A stretch of 48,755 bases of DNA, taken from positions 1 to 48,755 of the forward strand of contig JAHIRD010000087.1 in NCBI GenBank assembly GCA_018818835.1, read 5' to 3'. Below, in pieces: positions 8,836 to 18,160 of this stretch (position 1 is the stretch's first letter; each line of letters opens with the position of its first letter). Below the pieces are notes generated by a model. It was not told the DNA's origin. It was given only the letters and a program-made list of their open reading frames with translations, and did not search any database. Source of the DNA: Pseudomonadota bacterium (GTDB lineage Bacteria > Desulfobacterota > Desulfobacteria > Desulfobacterales > Desulfolunaceae). The position numbers were made by a program, and so were the translations under genes.

Positions 8836-8937
8836 GTTCCAATGTCCGTGTCAGTCCGTGGTCGTCTGTGTTCGTCCACGAAAGAAATAGCCTGGACAAA
8901 CACGGACTGTCACAGACAAACACGGACATGTTCCGCA
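8836..8937. repeat. Imperfect inverted repeat of GTCCGTGT-type elements
   Basis: The left side has TGTCCGTGTCAGTCCGTGG then GTCTGTGTTCGTCCA (8864-8878). The right side has TGGACAAACACGGAC (8893-8907) then CAGACAAACACGGACA. The inner 15-base arms differ at two positions around a 14-base loop, and both outer ends carry a GTTCC word (CAGTGTTCC left, ATGTTCCGC right). It could fold as a long imperfect hairpin. Confidence 0.7.
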
Positions 8938-8970
8938 GAAGGTGTTGCAAGGTTAAACTGCTTTTTTTCA

Positions 8971-8991
8971 ATCCCAGGCAAGGCCTGGGAT
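8971..8991. repeat. CCCAGGC-core hairpin, copy 2
   Basis: ATCCCAGGC (8971-8979), loop AAG, GCCTGGGAT (8983-8991), followed by TTTT on the + strand and preceded by a T-run. It is flanked by GGTTAAACTGC, the reverse of the tail beside copy 1. It could act as a terminator for the Hsp70 operon. Confidence 0.7.
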
Positions 8992-9050
8992 TTTTATAAT
9001 CCCCATGAAGGACCTGAAGTCTATGGTAATCTTGTTTTTTCTTTTTTTAA

Positions 9051-9087
9051 ACCACCCGTTCGCTACGCTTCACTGAAGAACACGAAG
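9051..9087 (-). repeat. Mosaic intergenic repeat, reverse copy
   Basis: ACCACCCGTTCGCTACGCTT then CACTGAAGAACACGAAG is the reverse complement of the mosaic element. It is preceded by the reversed poly-A/CAAG/ACCATGAAG module also found after the copy at 18031. Confidence 0.8.
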
Positions 9088-9238
9088 AGCCACGAAGAAG
9101 GGCAAAGATTAAGTTTCCAGTGGCCAGCTCCCCGCCTTCGCGGGGACAAGCTTTAAAAAGCTGGGCCGGTCTTCGCCCGGTACGCAAATGGATTGGGGTG
9201 ATTGGTGTGTGAGAATTAGGTCAATAACGATGTTAATA

Positions 9239-9275
9239 GGACATATAGGTCCCATAGGTCGCCTAAGACCCATAT
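9239..9275. repeat. 9-bp-period GTCCCATAG tract, site 1
   Basis: Consecutive ATAGGTCCC-ATAGGTCGC-CTAAGACCC units. It is the same family as 17911-17945, 22093-22143 and 37861-37900. Confidence 0.65.
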
Positions 9276-9352
9276 CTTTTTTTGCTTGTGGCCCTGCCGC
9301 GCTGTGCTCTATGTGTTCAGCGACCAAAGGAAACGAGGCAGAAATTTTTTTA

Positions 9353-11239
9353 TCATCTATCCTCATAGATTTTACAGCAAACCCTGTTTTTCCCCATGGA
9401 TTTTGATTTATAAAGGGCAAGGTCGGCAAGGGTGACGAGCTTTTCACTGTTTGGGCAGCTTATGTCGGGGTTGAGGACAGCGACGCCAAAACTTCCGCTG
9501 ACTCGAACACCCGGGTGGCTATCAAGACTAATCTGGCTGATCTTCAAGCAGACACGCTCCGTGACAGTGATGGCAAGGTCCTTATAACAACAGGGCAGGA
9601 CCATCATAAACTCATCCCCCCCGTAACGCCCGGCCAGATCGTAATCCCTGTTGTCTTCCATGCGGTGACCCTGGTATTTTGCGGCTATATCGTATTCGCG
9701 GATACAGGTTTTCAATATGCCTGAAATTTTCATCAGAACCTGATCACCGACCTGATGCCCGTAGGTGTCGTTAAATCCTTTGAAATCATCCACATCAATC
9801 ATGGCCACAGCCATGGGAGCTTTGTTTTTTCGAGAGGTCATGAAGATTTCATCCAGGCGATCAAAAAAAGCAGCATGGTTGTACAAACCCGTCAAGCTGT
9901 CCCGGATAGCCATTTCCTCCAGCTTGATATTCTGCCTTTCAAGCTCTTCCGTGATGAGAATCATGGATCGTGTGCGTTCCGTGACCTTGTTTTCAAGGTT
10001 TTCGTTCAGGTCCTCGTTTGTTTTCAGAAGTTCGATGAACCGGTAAACCAGAACGATCGCCGTTCCGATATACAGTGCGGCTGCACCAATGGGAAACAGC
10101 ATGTTATCAAAGGTATATCCTAAAAAAGAGAGCTTGAAATAGGACAGTTTGGATAAATAAATGAGGCCGTCATGGATGGCTCCGGCCACAACGGTGAGGC
10201 CAAATATCGAAAATAATATGGAATAAGGTTTTTTCAAAAAGAGGGCTGAAAAATGACAGGATAGATTGTAAAAGCCGATGCTGCCGGATACAAAGACAAC
10301 AAGAAAGCCATATTCTCTGAAATCGGCTGGTTTTGCGATAAGAAACAAGGGAAAGGATATCACAAGGTAGGCCACCAGGAACCATTCGATTTTTTTTCGT
10401 TTAAGGTCATAAAGACGATGGAGAAAAAGAGGATGGGCCACATTGATGGCAATCCATGAAAAGGCCACTATCTTGAATCGGACATCAATACCCCCGGGAA
10501 AACGCCAGAGACTGCAAAGATCAAAAATGATAAAAAATCCGCAGAGCAGTTGGATGCCATAATAAAGGTATTCGGTTGATTGGGGGCGCTGAATATAAAA
10601 CAGAAAAAATAATAACAACAAGGGGATCCCCATGGCAATGATAATATAATTGAGGATAATCCGCACGAAAAGACCCTTGGTCCTATCTTTTTCCCAGCTC
10701 GGGACGTCGAGAAGGCTTAGGTCGCCTGAAACATCGCCGTAAGTGTGGAACCAGACCCTTACGGTAATCACATTCTCAAAACCGGGTCGTATCATATGAT
10801 TGGAGATAAAATAATGCCGGGAGATGTTCCACATGGACATGTCATGGGGTGGGAAATTGCCTTCGCTTCCGATTTTCTCACCGTTAAAAAAGGTTTCATC
10901 CGCATGTGAGATTCGTCCCAGGCTCAGCCCCAAGTCCTGGTTGGCCCAATCCATGGGGATGAAAATGGTTTTTCTTAACCAGGCCGTCCCGATACAGCGT
11001 CCTGTTTTTTCGAGGGAATACTTTGAAATACTCCCTGGAAGAATAATCGTTTCCCAGGATGATTTATCTTTGTTTCCTAATTTTCCCCAAGGAGGGTCCT
11101 CACCCAGATGAATGGACCAGGTCCCTGTTAGATCCATTCTCAACGGCTTTGCTTCAGCAGCATGGCCCCATGGTGAGGGATATATAATGGGAATCAGAAA
11201 GAAAAGGAATCTAAGTAATGTGAAGAGATTCGAGGACAA
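9353..11239 (-). CDS. 7TM-type diguanylate cyclase with duplicated I-site segment
   Basis: A 628-residue protein that makes cyclic di-GMP from two GTP. It starts at TTG 11239 (AAAAGG upstream; no better in-frame start before the signal peptide that ends near GHAAEA). Residues ~30-185 form a jelly-roll extracytoplasmic sensor (LTGTWSIHLGEDPPW, TAWLRKTIFIP). Seven membrane helices span about 195-400, a short coiled region follows, and then the GGDEF domain (RDSLTGLYNHAAFFDRL to the end). The catalytic GGDEF is at 540-544, so it should be active. Just before it the usual RxxD inhibitory site occurs twice: REYDIAAKYQG, then six linker residues, then RDYDLAGRYGG. This is a 17-residue tandem duplication. 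Expressed alone, with no neighbour on its strand nearby. The input signal is unknown. Confidence 0.88.
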   Translation of the reverse strand: MSSNLFTLLRFLFFLIPIIYPSPWGHAAEAKPLRMDLTGTWSIHLGEDPPWGKLGNKDKSSWETIILPGSISKYSLEKTGRCIGTAWLRKTIFIPMDWANQDLGLSLGRISHADETFFNGEKIGSEGNFPPHDMSMWNISRHYFISNHMIRPGFENVITVRVWFHTYGDVSGDLSLLDVPSWEKDRTKGLFVRIILNYIIIAMGIPLLLLFFLFYIQRPQSTEYLYYGIQLLCGFFIIFDLCSLWRFPGGIDVRFKIVAFSWIAINVAHPLFLHRLYDLKRKKIEWFLVAYLVISFPLFLIAKPADFREYGFLVVFVSGSIGFYNLSCHFSALFLKKPYSILFSIFGLTVVAGAIHDGLIYLSKLSYFKLSFLGYTFDNMLFPIGAAALYIGTAIVLVYRFIELLKTNEDLNENLENKVTERTRSMILITEELERQNIKLEEMAIRDSLTGLYNHAAFFDRLDEIFMTSRKNKAPMAVAMIDVDDFKGFNDTYGHQVGDQVLMKISGILKTCIREYDIAAKYQGHRMEDNRDYDLAGRYGGDEFMMVLPCCYKDLAITVTERVCLKISQISLDSHPGVRVSGSFGVAVLNPDISCPNSEKLVTLADLALYKSKSMGKNRVCCKIYEDR

Positions 11240-11397
11240 TAAAAAACCTTTTATAAACCTATGCCAAAGTGGTGTAATTGATGACTCTTTTTACTTATAA
11301 CGGAAGACAGGAGAAAAAGTCAACTATTTAGGCATCTTCGTCCATTCAAGGCATGGATGCAGATTCATGCCCTTGTTCTTGTGGCAACACTGTTTTT

Positions 11398-11432
11398 GAC
11401 ATAACTCCCAGGCTCTGCCTGGGAGTTATGTC
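11398..11432. terminator. Perfect 16-bp hairpin between two - strand genes
   Basis: GACATAACTCCCAGGC (11398-11413), loop TCT, GCCTGGGAGTTATGTC (11417-11432). It lies just past the stop of the C25 peptidase gene (- strand) and so probably terminates it. The CCCAGGC core also places it in the hairpin family at 2955 and 8971. Confidence 0.75.
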
Positions 11433-11460
11433 TGCGTTGTCTTTAAGAGGATGTGGGAAC

Positions 11461-14400
11461 TCATTCAGGGTCGGATAAAGAGACAATAAAGCATCCCCCC
11501 CCACCGCCGTCATCTCCTCCGTCACCTGGGGAACCGCTTTTTTCGGTCACGGTGATCAAGGCGGATTTGAGTTCGGAATCCGAGCTGTCCGGTCCTGCAA
11601 TCATAAGGCTGACGTCATAGACGCCCGGTGCATTGAATGTATGGGTGGGGGACGAGGCCTCGCTGGTCTCATTGTCACCGAAATCCCAATGGTTAAAATC
11701 GATACGTCCTGAGGATTGGTTTGTAAAGGAAACGGTCAAAGGCGCGGGGCCTGTGGTATTATCGCAGGTGAATCCGGCGTTGATGAAGGTGCTTCGAAGT
11801 TCATGGACCGTCTGGTTCCCTGACCGGTCCTGGGCATGGAGATACATGACGTTTCTGCCCTGGGCAAGGTCAGCCTGGGCAGGAAGGTCAAGGCTGAAGG
11901 TGACGCACTGGGTATCCGCGGGCAGATTGCCCTGGATGGCCGTGGCCATAAGATCCGGCCGGGACACGGAACAATCGTCCATCTGGTCTGCCGGAATGAG
12001 ACTTTCGTTTGTCTCCCAGGTCCCATTTGCCGTGAGAAAGAGCTGGGCGATTTCATCTTTCACAGAGACGGTGATCCGTGAAACTCCGCTGCCGAAATTC
12101 CGGTCGCAGGCCATGCCTGAGAGTGTCCCGCTTTGGGCTGTTTCATCAAAGTCGGACAGGTGGGTGAAGGCTGGTGACTGGAGATCCCTTCCGGATAAAA
12201 TGAAATGCTGGTTGATATTATCTCCCTTGGCACGGATGATGAGGGTTCCGTCTTTGGGAAGGACAGGGCGGTATCCTCTGGGTATGGCGGAAAGGCTGAG
12301 TTGATAGGTTCCTTCCGGTATATCCAAAAAAATATAAGATCCGTCGAGCCGGGTTGTTTGTGTGAGCGTCCCGCTTTTTCCGGTGAGTTCAAGGTCGGCC
12401 ACCAGGGGATTCCCTTTGGTGTCACGGACTGTTCCATCAACCGCAATGGGCCGTTTGATCAGGTTCATGAAAAGGTAATCACTGGTGAGAAGGCCAATGC
12501 CTTGGGCCGTCATGGCTGCTTTGAAGGTGATATGATCCAGATCCGGCAGGTTTTCATCTTTGAGGGTCAGTTCAAAATAAAGGGGCTCATCCATTTTAAG
12601 ATTATCCCGGGTGCGCAGGACATCGTCTTCCGTAAGATCATCATAAAGTTCCTCATCAACAAGCAGTCTCACCCTGGCATTTTGTGCTTCCCCCTGACCA
12701 TCATGGTGAAAGACCACGGCAATTCGGATGGTATCACCGGGCTGGACCTGGGTACTCGGGCTTGAAATGGCCAAAAGGTCTATTTCCTGATTTTGATTTC
12801 TCATGGTGTTGACCCAGAGCAGATGGGGTGCCCAAGGCTCTTCCTGGGCTTTGGAATAGGATGATTTGGTTGGAAATTCAGGCATGGCCCGGACCCAGTA
12901 AAATCCGTTTTCAATGCCCAGGGACTGGGTGTTCCAGTTGCTTTCCCATCGGTCTGTTTTTTCATTGTACACGGCTTCCGAAATGTTTTCCCACACATGG
13001 GACTGGTAATCTTCATGAAAGGGCCCGGAATACTGGAAAACCACTTTAAAGGGATCATTCCCGTCAAGGACCTGGAACCCGAGATTGAGGGTATCGTCCA
13101 CATAGCTGGGCGGGAAATTAAACATATGGCGGCCGGCCTCGGCTTCAAGCATATTTGATAAACGTTCCCGGACCTCCAGAAAGTCGGAGCAGGAGGGTAC
13201 TCGCAAGCTGGTGGTATGCCATTCCTCCTCGTTGCCCGCCCCGTCCACCGCTCTCCAGGAGAATTCATAGTCGGTCATGTAAAAGCAGGGAAATTCAACG
13301 GTAACTGAGGGCCCGGGCGATGAATGGTAAGATGAACCGGACCCGAAACGGTAATCGATCCGTGATACGCCGCTCAGGTTATCCGTGGCCTGGATTCTCA
13401 TGGAATCCGCATCAAAGGCAAGGACCCCATCCACCACCACCGGGTCGTCATCTCCGTATGTGGCCGTGATTTCCGACTGGGGTAAGGTGAAATCAAAGGA
13501 TATGGCCCCTTGGTTGATCATTTCCGTATGGCCAAGCTCGTTGATTGAATAGTAGCGAATGCCGTATCCCTCATTGCCTTCCAGGGATGCGGTCAGGTAT
13601 ATGGGTACACTGAAATCGGTTCCGTCACGCCATTGTGTGAGGGTTCCGTCCAGGCTGTAATTGTACCGGGTGGTCCGGATCGGAATCTCGGCATCAAAGG
13701 GAGACAGGTGAACATCCACATAAAAGGTTTCCCTCAGATGGTCGGTAAGATTCTGGCGGTTTACCCATGGGGTATAAAATGCCGTGGTTGTGGGCGGTGT
13801 CATGGCCCCGGTCACACCGTTGATCCGCAGTGAGGGATCACCAAACAGCTGGACTTTGTAAACCGAGTGAAACCGGGCCGGTGGAAACCAGTTCCAGCGG
13901 CCCCCCACATCCGCATCCGGCCAGTCGCTTTCGTGTATCCAAGATGAACAGGTGGCCGTGTCCAGATTGTACTCATCGATAAAGTCCTCGATGGCCTGAC
14001 GGTAGCAGGAACCCATGGTGGCCAGGCCGCTTTCAACGGCCCTGAATATGCGTGAGTCAAAATACAGGCCCGGAGGTTGATTGGACACGAGGCTGCCGAT
14101 ATAAATAACCCCCCCATCCGAGTAATCGGTGAGAAAGGCTTCGGCCATGGAATTTTCATCAGCCGCCAGGGTAACGGGGGCAAGACGTGGTGATGAATCG
14201 GAATCTGACTGGGCATAGCGCGCAGTGGAGCAGGAGCCCGGCGCAATGACAATGGACGGTTGCCAGGCGTTGGTCAGGGCCGAGACATCGGACCTTCGGA
14301 ATCCCGGTTCTGCGAGACTGCCCGATGACCCATGACCGGCATAATTGATGAACTGGGGGTAATGATCGTTGACATAGTCAATGATGGTGTCATGGGCATT

Positions 14401-15267
14401 CACATCCGATGTGGTCCGTCCCCCATCGGTAAAATCCCAGGGCTCCCCGCTTTCCCCCAGAAGATAGGAAATATCAAGGAGGCTTTCCATGAACGTGCCG
14501 ATATTCAGCTTGGTTCTCTGGCTGGTGCTAAAGCCCCCGCCGATGAACAAGGCTTTTTTTTCTGCGTAGGGTGTATTGTTCTCATAGGACATGACTTTGA
14601 TCATGTAACGGAAGAATTCATCGGGGTTTTTGCATGGGATTCGTCCCAGGGCCACGTCCGGGTGTATGGTGTTTTCATCGGTTCCCCTGAAATTATCATA
14701 ATATTTTTCCCCATAAAAACCATCGCCGTCAGCATCCCAGTTGTCGAAATTCCTGGCAGGGTCTTCATCATCCCAGAGGTTTGAGTAGTATGCATCACAG
14801 GGGAAAAACCCATAGGAGTCGAAGGGATACCATGATGAGGTTCCGTCGTTCCATGCCCAGTGGGTGAGGCCCACCGATGAATAGCCGAAATACTGGTACC
14901 GGATGGGGAAAATGCCCGTATCTCCGACAAGCATGACGTATCGGGCATCCGAGTACATGGCCTGGTTGTAAATCAGACGTTTGATCCGTTCAGGTTCGTC
15001 CGCCCCTTCGGTGTCATAGGCCCTGTTGATGAACTCCAAGGTAAAGACCTGGGTGTCCATGCCGGTTTCTTCCTTGTAGGTTTCAAATTGTTCGGCCACC
15101 TGGACCCATGCTTCATCCTGCTGAACGACTGACCCCGTTGGGTTGTATGGAACGATGATCAGAAGTTCTGCAGAAATCACAGGAAGGGCCTGGATGCACA
15201 GAACAAAAAATACAGTGACCCATGGGATCAGACACAGAAACGGTTTAAAGATGTATTGCCGGTTCAT
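11461..15267 (-). CDS. Secreted gingipain-like C25 cysteine peptidase with PKD domain and CFI tail
   Basis: A 1268-residue exported protein with AAAGGAG before ATG 15267 and a signal peptide to about residue 33. The C25 peptidase domain covers roughly 35-480. It has YVMLVGDTGIFPIRYQYFG, then the catalytic His312 in FINYAGHGSSGS, and the nucleophile candidate Cys346 in IVIAPGSCSTARYA, followed by the family's MAEAFLTDYSDGGVIYIGSL. Next come Ig/Big-like and carboxypeptidase-regulatory-like domains (GTVRDTKGNPLVADLELTGK), then a PKD domain (GPAPLTVSFTNQSSG, WDFGDNETS). The last residues are a Gly/Asp-rich linker and GGGGGCFIVSLSDPE. That tail is similar to the one on the protein at 18161-22000 and may be a sorting or anchoring signal. 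Peptidase substrates are unknown; C25 members include gingipains and the PorU surface sortase. Confidence 0.88.
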   Translation of the reverse strand: MNRQYIFKPFLCLIPWVTVFFVLCIQALPVISAELLIIVPYNPTGSVVQQDEAWVQVAEQFETYKEETGMDTQVFTLEFINRAYDTEGADEPERIKRLIYNQAMYSDARYVMLVGDTGIFPIRYQYFGYSSVGLTHWAWNDGTSSWYPFDSYGFFPCDAYYSNLWDDEDPARNFDNWDADGDGFYGEKYYDNFRGTDENTIHPDVALGRIPCKNPDEFFRYMIKVMSYENNTPYAEKKALFIGGGFSTSQRTKLNIGTFMESLLDISYLLGESGEPWDFTDGGRTTSDVNAHDTIIDYVNDHYPQFINYAGHGSSGSLAEPGFRRSDVSALTNAWQPSIVIAPGSCSTARYAQSDSDSSPRLAPVTLAADENSMAEAFLTDYSDGGVIYIGSLVSNQPPGLYFDSRIFRAVESGLATMGSCYRQAIEDFIDEYNLDTATCSSWIHESDWPDADVGGRWNWFPPARFHSVYKVQLFGDPSLRINGVTGAMTPPTTTAFYTPWVNRQNLTDHLRETFYVDVHLSPFDAEIPIRTTRYNYSLDGTLTQWRDGTDFSVPIYLTASLEGNEGYGIRYYSINELGHTEMINQGAISFDFTLPQSEITATYGDDDPVVVDGVLAFDADSMRIQATDNLSGVSRIDYRFGSGSSYHSSPGPSVTVEFPCFYMTDYEFSWRAVDGAGNEEEWHTTSLRVPSCSDFLEVRERLSNMLEAEAGRHMFNFPPSYVDDTLNLGFQVLDGNDPFKVVFQYSGPFHEDYQSHVWENISEAVYNEKTDRWESNWNTQSLGIENGFYWVRAMPEFPTKSSYSKAQEEPWAPHLLWVNTMRNQNQEIDLLAISSPSTQVQPGDTIRIAVVFHHDGQGEAQNARVRLLVDEELYDDLTEDDVLRTRDNLKMDEPLYFELTLKDENLPDLDHITFKAAMTAQGIGLLTSDYLFMNLIKRPIAVDGTVRDTKGNPLVADLELTGKSGTLTQTTRLDGSYIFLDIPEGTYQLSLSAIPRGYRPVLPKDGTLIIRAKGDNINQHFILSGRDLQSPAFTHLSDFDETAQSGTLSGMACDRNFGSGVSRITVSVKDEIAQLFLTANGTWETNESLIPADQMDDCSVSRPDLMATAIQGNLPADTQCVTFSLDLPAQADLAQGRNVMYLHAQDRSGNQTVHELRSTFINAGFTCDNTTGPAPLTVSFTNQSSGRIDFNHWDFGDNETSEASSPTHTFNAPGVYDVSLMIAGPDSSDSELKSALITVTEKSGSPGDGGDDGGGGGCFIVSLSDPE

Positions 15268-15561
15268 GGTGTGGCTCCTTTTAAGAAACGTGGACTATTT
15301 TTTTATTAAAAAAGTCCTCATGTTTCATATCCAGCGTCGCTGGGTTTATGGTTGACTCTGATTGATAAAAGCGCCTTGCTGAGGATGGCGCAAGCCTTAA
15401 GGGTTTGTTAGAATAGACGGAGGCTTTGGTTTTTTCTTGCAGGTGTTTTTACAACTATTCAATACAGGGTCACGTATTTACTTCTAAGCAGCAAGGGGGT
15501 ATATACCGATAAGAATATCTATATCATCACATCACACTGGCCAGGGGGGCAAAAATTGGGC

Positions 15562-17904
15562 ATGAGTGAAGAAAAGGAAGATAACATAGGTGTAAACCTC
15601 AAGGTAGAGGTCTCAATTGATTATTGCGATATTTTTAATGCCTTACCCGGTGCCGTTTTTATTGGAGAGGGGCCTGGCGGAAGGATTCTCGATGTCAATG
15701 AATCCATGCTCAACCTGTATGGTTTTGAAGGAAAAGATGAGGTTGTGAACCGGACCATGAACGATTTTTGTGCCAGCGATGGCGCCCACAGCGGTGGGGG
15801 GGTGCTGGAAAAAATCCGAATGGCTTCAGGGGGTCAGCCCCAGGTTTTTGAAATCCTGGCCAAGAAAAAAAATGGTTATCTTTTCCGGGTGGAAATGTCT
15901 TTGAAACCCTGCCTGATCAGCGGTCAGATGCGGGTTCTTGTCATGGTGCGTGATATGGGCCAGGGGGAACATGCCGAGGATGCCGCAAAGGATGAGCAAC
16001 AGTTCACCCAGGCCCTACTGAACAGCCTTCCCGGTATTTTTTATGTGTATTCCTATCCTGACTATCGACTGATTCAATGGAACAAGAACCATGAAAATAT
16101 TTTGGGATTCAAAGCAGGAGAGCTCAAGAAACGTTATGTTTTGGACTGGTTTCAGCCCCAAGATCATGACCGTGCGCGTCAAGCCCTGAATGGGGTTATG
16201 GAAAAAGGACAAAACAATATGGAGGCTGAACTCCTGGCCAAGGACGGTAGACTCATCCCGTTTTTTTTGACCGGTGTCAGGTTTGAAGCATCGGGAAAGG
16301 TCTTCCTGGTGGGTGTGGGCGTGGATATTTCCGAACAAAAAAAGGCGGAAAAAGCCTTTCGTGAAAATGTGGCAAGGCAGAGGGCCATGATCGCAAACAT
16401 CGCCGACGTGATTGCCATTATCGATAAACATGGCGTGAATCGCTATAAAAGTCCAAATATTGAGCGCTGGTTTGGCTGGCTCCCTGATGACCTGGTGGGT
16501 CAGAATGCCTGGGGGAACATCCACCCGGATGATGAGGAGAGGATCAAATCTCTTTTTGTATCACTTCTCCATGGGCCGGACAAACACAAGACCCTCACAG
16601 ATCAGAGCCGTTATCGGTGCAAGGATGGCACCTATAAATGGATGGAATTCACGGCTGTAAACCTTCTTAAGGACCCGGATATCAATGGCCTTTTGCTGAG
16701 TTACCATGATATCACCGAACGGAAACGGATCGAAAACGAGAAGGAAAAACTCCAGGACCAACTGCTCCAGTCCCGAAAAATTGAGGCAGTGGGACGTCTG
16801 GCCGGGGGGGTTGCCCATGATTTCAACAACATGCTTTCCATCATCATCGGAAGGGCTGAACTTGCCTTGATGAAACTTACACCGTCTGAGCCGCTTTACA
16901 AAGATCTCTGTGAAATTGAAGCCGTGGGAAAGCGGTCTGCGGAACTGACACGCCAGCTTCTGGCCTTTGCCCGAAAACAGGCCATTGCCCCCAGGGTTCT
17001 GGATCTTAATCAGACCATCGAAAGCATGATCAAGATGCTCAGACGGTTGATTGGTGAAGATATCAGCCTGATCTGGAAACCGACAGACTGTCTGTGGGCG
17101 GTTCACATGGACCAGGCCCAGCTGGACCAGCTTCTTGCCAATCTTATGGTCAATGCCAGGGACGCGATCCATGATGTGGGAAACGTGGTCATTGAAACAG
17201 ACAACCGGGAGGTGGATTCAATCTATTGTGAAACCCACGCGGACGTGGAGCCCGGAGACTATGTGCTGTTGTCGGTCAGCGATGATGGCTGCGGCATTGA
17301 CAAAGGTGATCTGCCCCACGTGTTCGAACCCTTTTTTACCACAAAACCCCTGGGTCAGGGAACGGGGCTTGGCCTTGCAACCGTTTACGGCATAGTCAAA
17401 CAGAACCGGGGGTTTATCAATATCTACAGTGAAAAAAACAGTGGAACAACCTTGAATATATATCTCCCTAAACATACAGGCAATCCATCAAGGTCCATTG
17501 AACCGGACCGGTCCCATTCCCTTGAAGGGGGCCCTGAGACGATTCTTCTGGTTGAAGATGAGCCCGAAATTCTTGAAGTGGCCAAGACCATGCTGGAAAC
17601 CATGGGATACGGTGTTCTGCCTGCAAATTCTCCGGATCAAGCCATCAGGCTGGCCAAGGAACATGGTGATACAATCCATCTTTTGATGACCGATGTGGTG
17701 ATGCCTATTATGAATGGCCGGGAACTGGCCAAGCTTCTCACCGGCCTTTATCCCGGGCTCAAGCGGTTGTTCATGTCCGGTTATACGGCCAATGTCATTG
17801 CCAACCGGGGGGTTCTGGACGAAGGGGTGAATTTCATCCAGAAACCCTTTTCCATGAAAGAGCTGGCTGAAAAGGTTCGAGGCGCGCTGCATAGCCGCAA
17901 CTAA
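15562..17904 (+). CDS. Hybrid sensor histidine kinase with three PAS domains and a receiver
   Basis: A 780-residue protein starting at ATG 15562 (MSEEKEDN), with a GGGG-rich site upstream. There is no signal or membrane helix, so it is cytoplasmic. Three PAS domains lie at about 22-135, 145-265 and 275-390 (for example SLPGIFYVYSYPDYRLIQWN and VGVDISEQKKAE). The HisKA box is RLAGGVAHDFNNMLSIIIGR with phospho-acceptor His419. The ATPase boxes follow: N box LLANLMVNARDAI, G1 VSDDGCGI, F box FEPFFTTKPLGQGTGLGL. A C-terminal receiver has phospho-acceptor Asp711 in LLMTDVVMPIMNG and the K in FIQKPF. No separate output regulator is next to it. It sits between two divergent secreted-protein genes, so it might sense a related cue, but this is only positional. 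Confidence 0.92.
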   Translation: MSEEKEDNIGVNLKVEVSIDYCDIFNALPGAVFIGEGPGGRILDVNESMLNLYGFEGKDEVVNRTMNDFCASDGAHSGGGVLEKIRMASGGQPQVFEILAKKKNGYLFRVEMSLKPCLISGQMRVLVMVRDMGQGEHAEDAAKDEQQFTQALLNSLPGIFYVYSYPDYRLIQWNKNHENILGFKAGELKKRYVLDWFQPQDHDRARQALNGVMEKGQNNMEAELLAKDGRLIPFFLTGVRFEASGKVFLVGVGVDISEQKKAEKAFRENVARQRAMIANIADVIAIIDKHGVNRYKSPNIERWFGWLPDDLVGQNAWGNIHPDDEERIKSLFVSLLHGPDKHKTLTDQSRYRCKDGTYKWMEFTAVNLLKDPDINGLLLSYHDITERKRIENEKEKLQDQLLQSRKIEAVGRLAGGVAHDFNNMLSIIIGRAELALMKLTPSEPLYKDLCEIEAVGKRSAELTRQLLAFARKQAIAPRVLDLNQTIESMIKMLRRLIGEDISLIWKPTDCLWAVHMDQAQLDQLLANLMVNARDAIHDVGNVVIETDNREVDSIYCETHADVEPGDYVLLSVSDDGCGIDKGDLPHVFEPFFTTKPLGQGTGLGLATVYGIVKQNRGFINIYSEKNSGTTLNIYLPKHTGNPSRSIEPDRSHSLEGGPETILLVEDEPEILEVAKTMLETMGYGVLPANSPDQAIRLAKEHGDTIHLLMTDVVMPIMNGRELAKLLTGLYPGLKRLFMSGYTANVIANRGVLDEGVNFIQKPFSMKELAEKVRGALHSRN

Positions 17905-17910
17905 AAAAAA

Positions 17911-17945
17911 GACATGGGACTTATGGGACCTATGGGACGTATATG
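17911..17945. repeat. 9-bp-period GGGAC tract, site 2
   Basis: Reads ATGGGACTT-ATGGGACCT-ATGGGACGT, an exact 9-base period with conserved ATGGGAC and two variable bases. It starts right after the histidine kinase stop codon. Confidence 0.8.
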
Positions 17946-18030
17946 CCCTGTTAACAGCCAAGGCAACTTCCAACAAAAAAATTAAAGCTATAGGCAAATA
18001 ACTTGCTAAAATTATTTATTTTTTCTTCGC

Positions 18031-18070
18031 GCTCTTCGTGCCCTTCAGTGAGCTACGCGAACGGGTGGTT
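18031..18070 (+). repeat. Mosaic intergenic repeat, copy C
   Basis: CTCTTCGTGCCCTTCAGTGA then GCTACGCGAACGGGTGGTT, followed by poly-A, ACAAGTTTACCATGAAG. It is the same arrangement as the copies at 2897 and 46765. Confidence 0.8.
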
Positions 18071-18160
18071 TAAAAAAAGAAAAAACAAGTTTACCATGAA
18101 GCATGACGTTCATGAAGAAAAAACTATTATCCCCAAGAGTTTAGCCCTTCTCCGTGATCT

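Larger units (their letters stand above)
8705..9352. other. Repeat-rich spacer between Hsp70 operon and diguanylate cyclase
   Basis: About 650 bp made almost wholly of interspersed repeats: a diverged mosaic copy (8780-8820), an imperfect inverted repeat of GTCCGTGT/ACACGGAC elements (8836-8937), a CCCAGGC hairpin (8971-8991), a reverse mosaic copy (9051-9087), a short CCCCGC hairpin (9130-9145) next to an AGCTTTAAAAAGCTGG element, and a GTCCCATAG tract (9239-9275). ORFs readable here only translate these repeats. Confidence 0.7.

Noticed and set aside
8749-9156. Short + strand frames after the Hsp70 operon
   Set aside because: The region is built from interspersed repeats and inverted repeats; no recognisable protein features.
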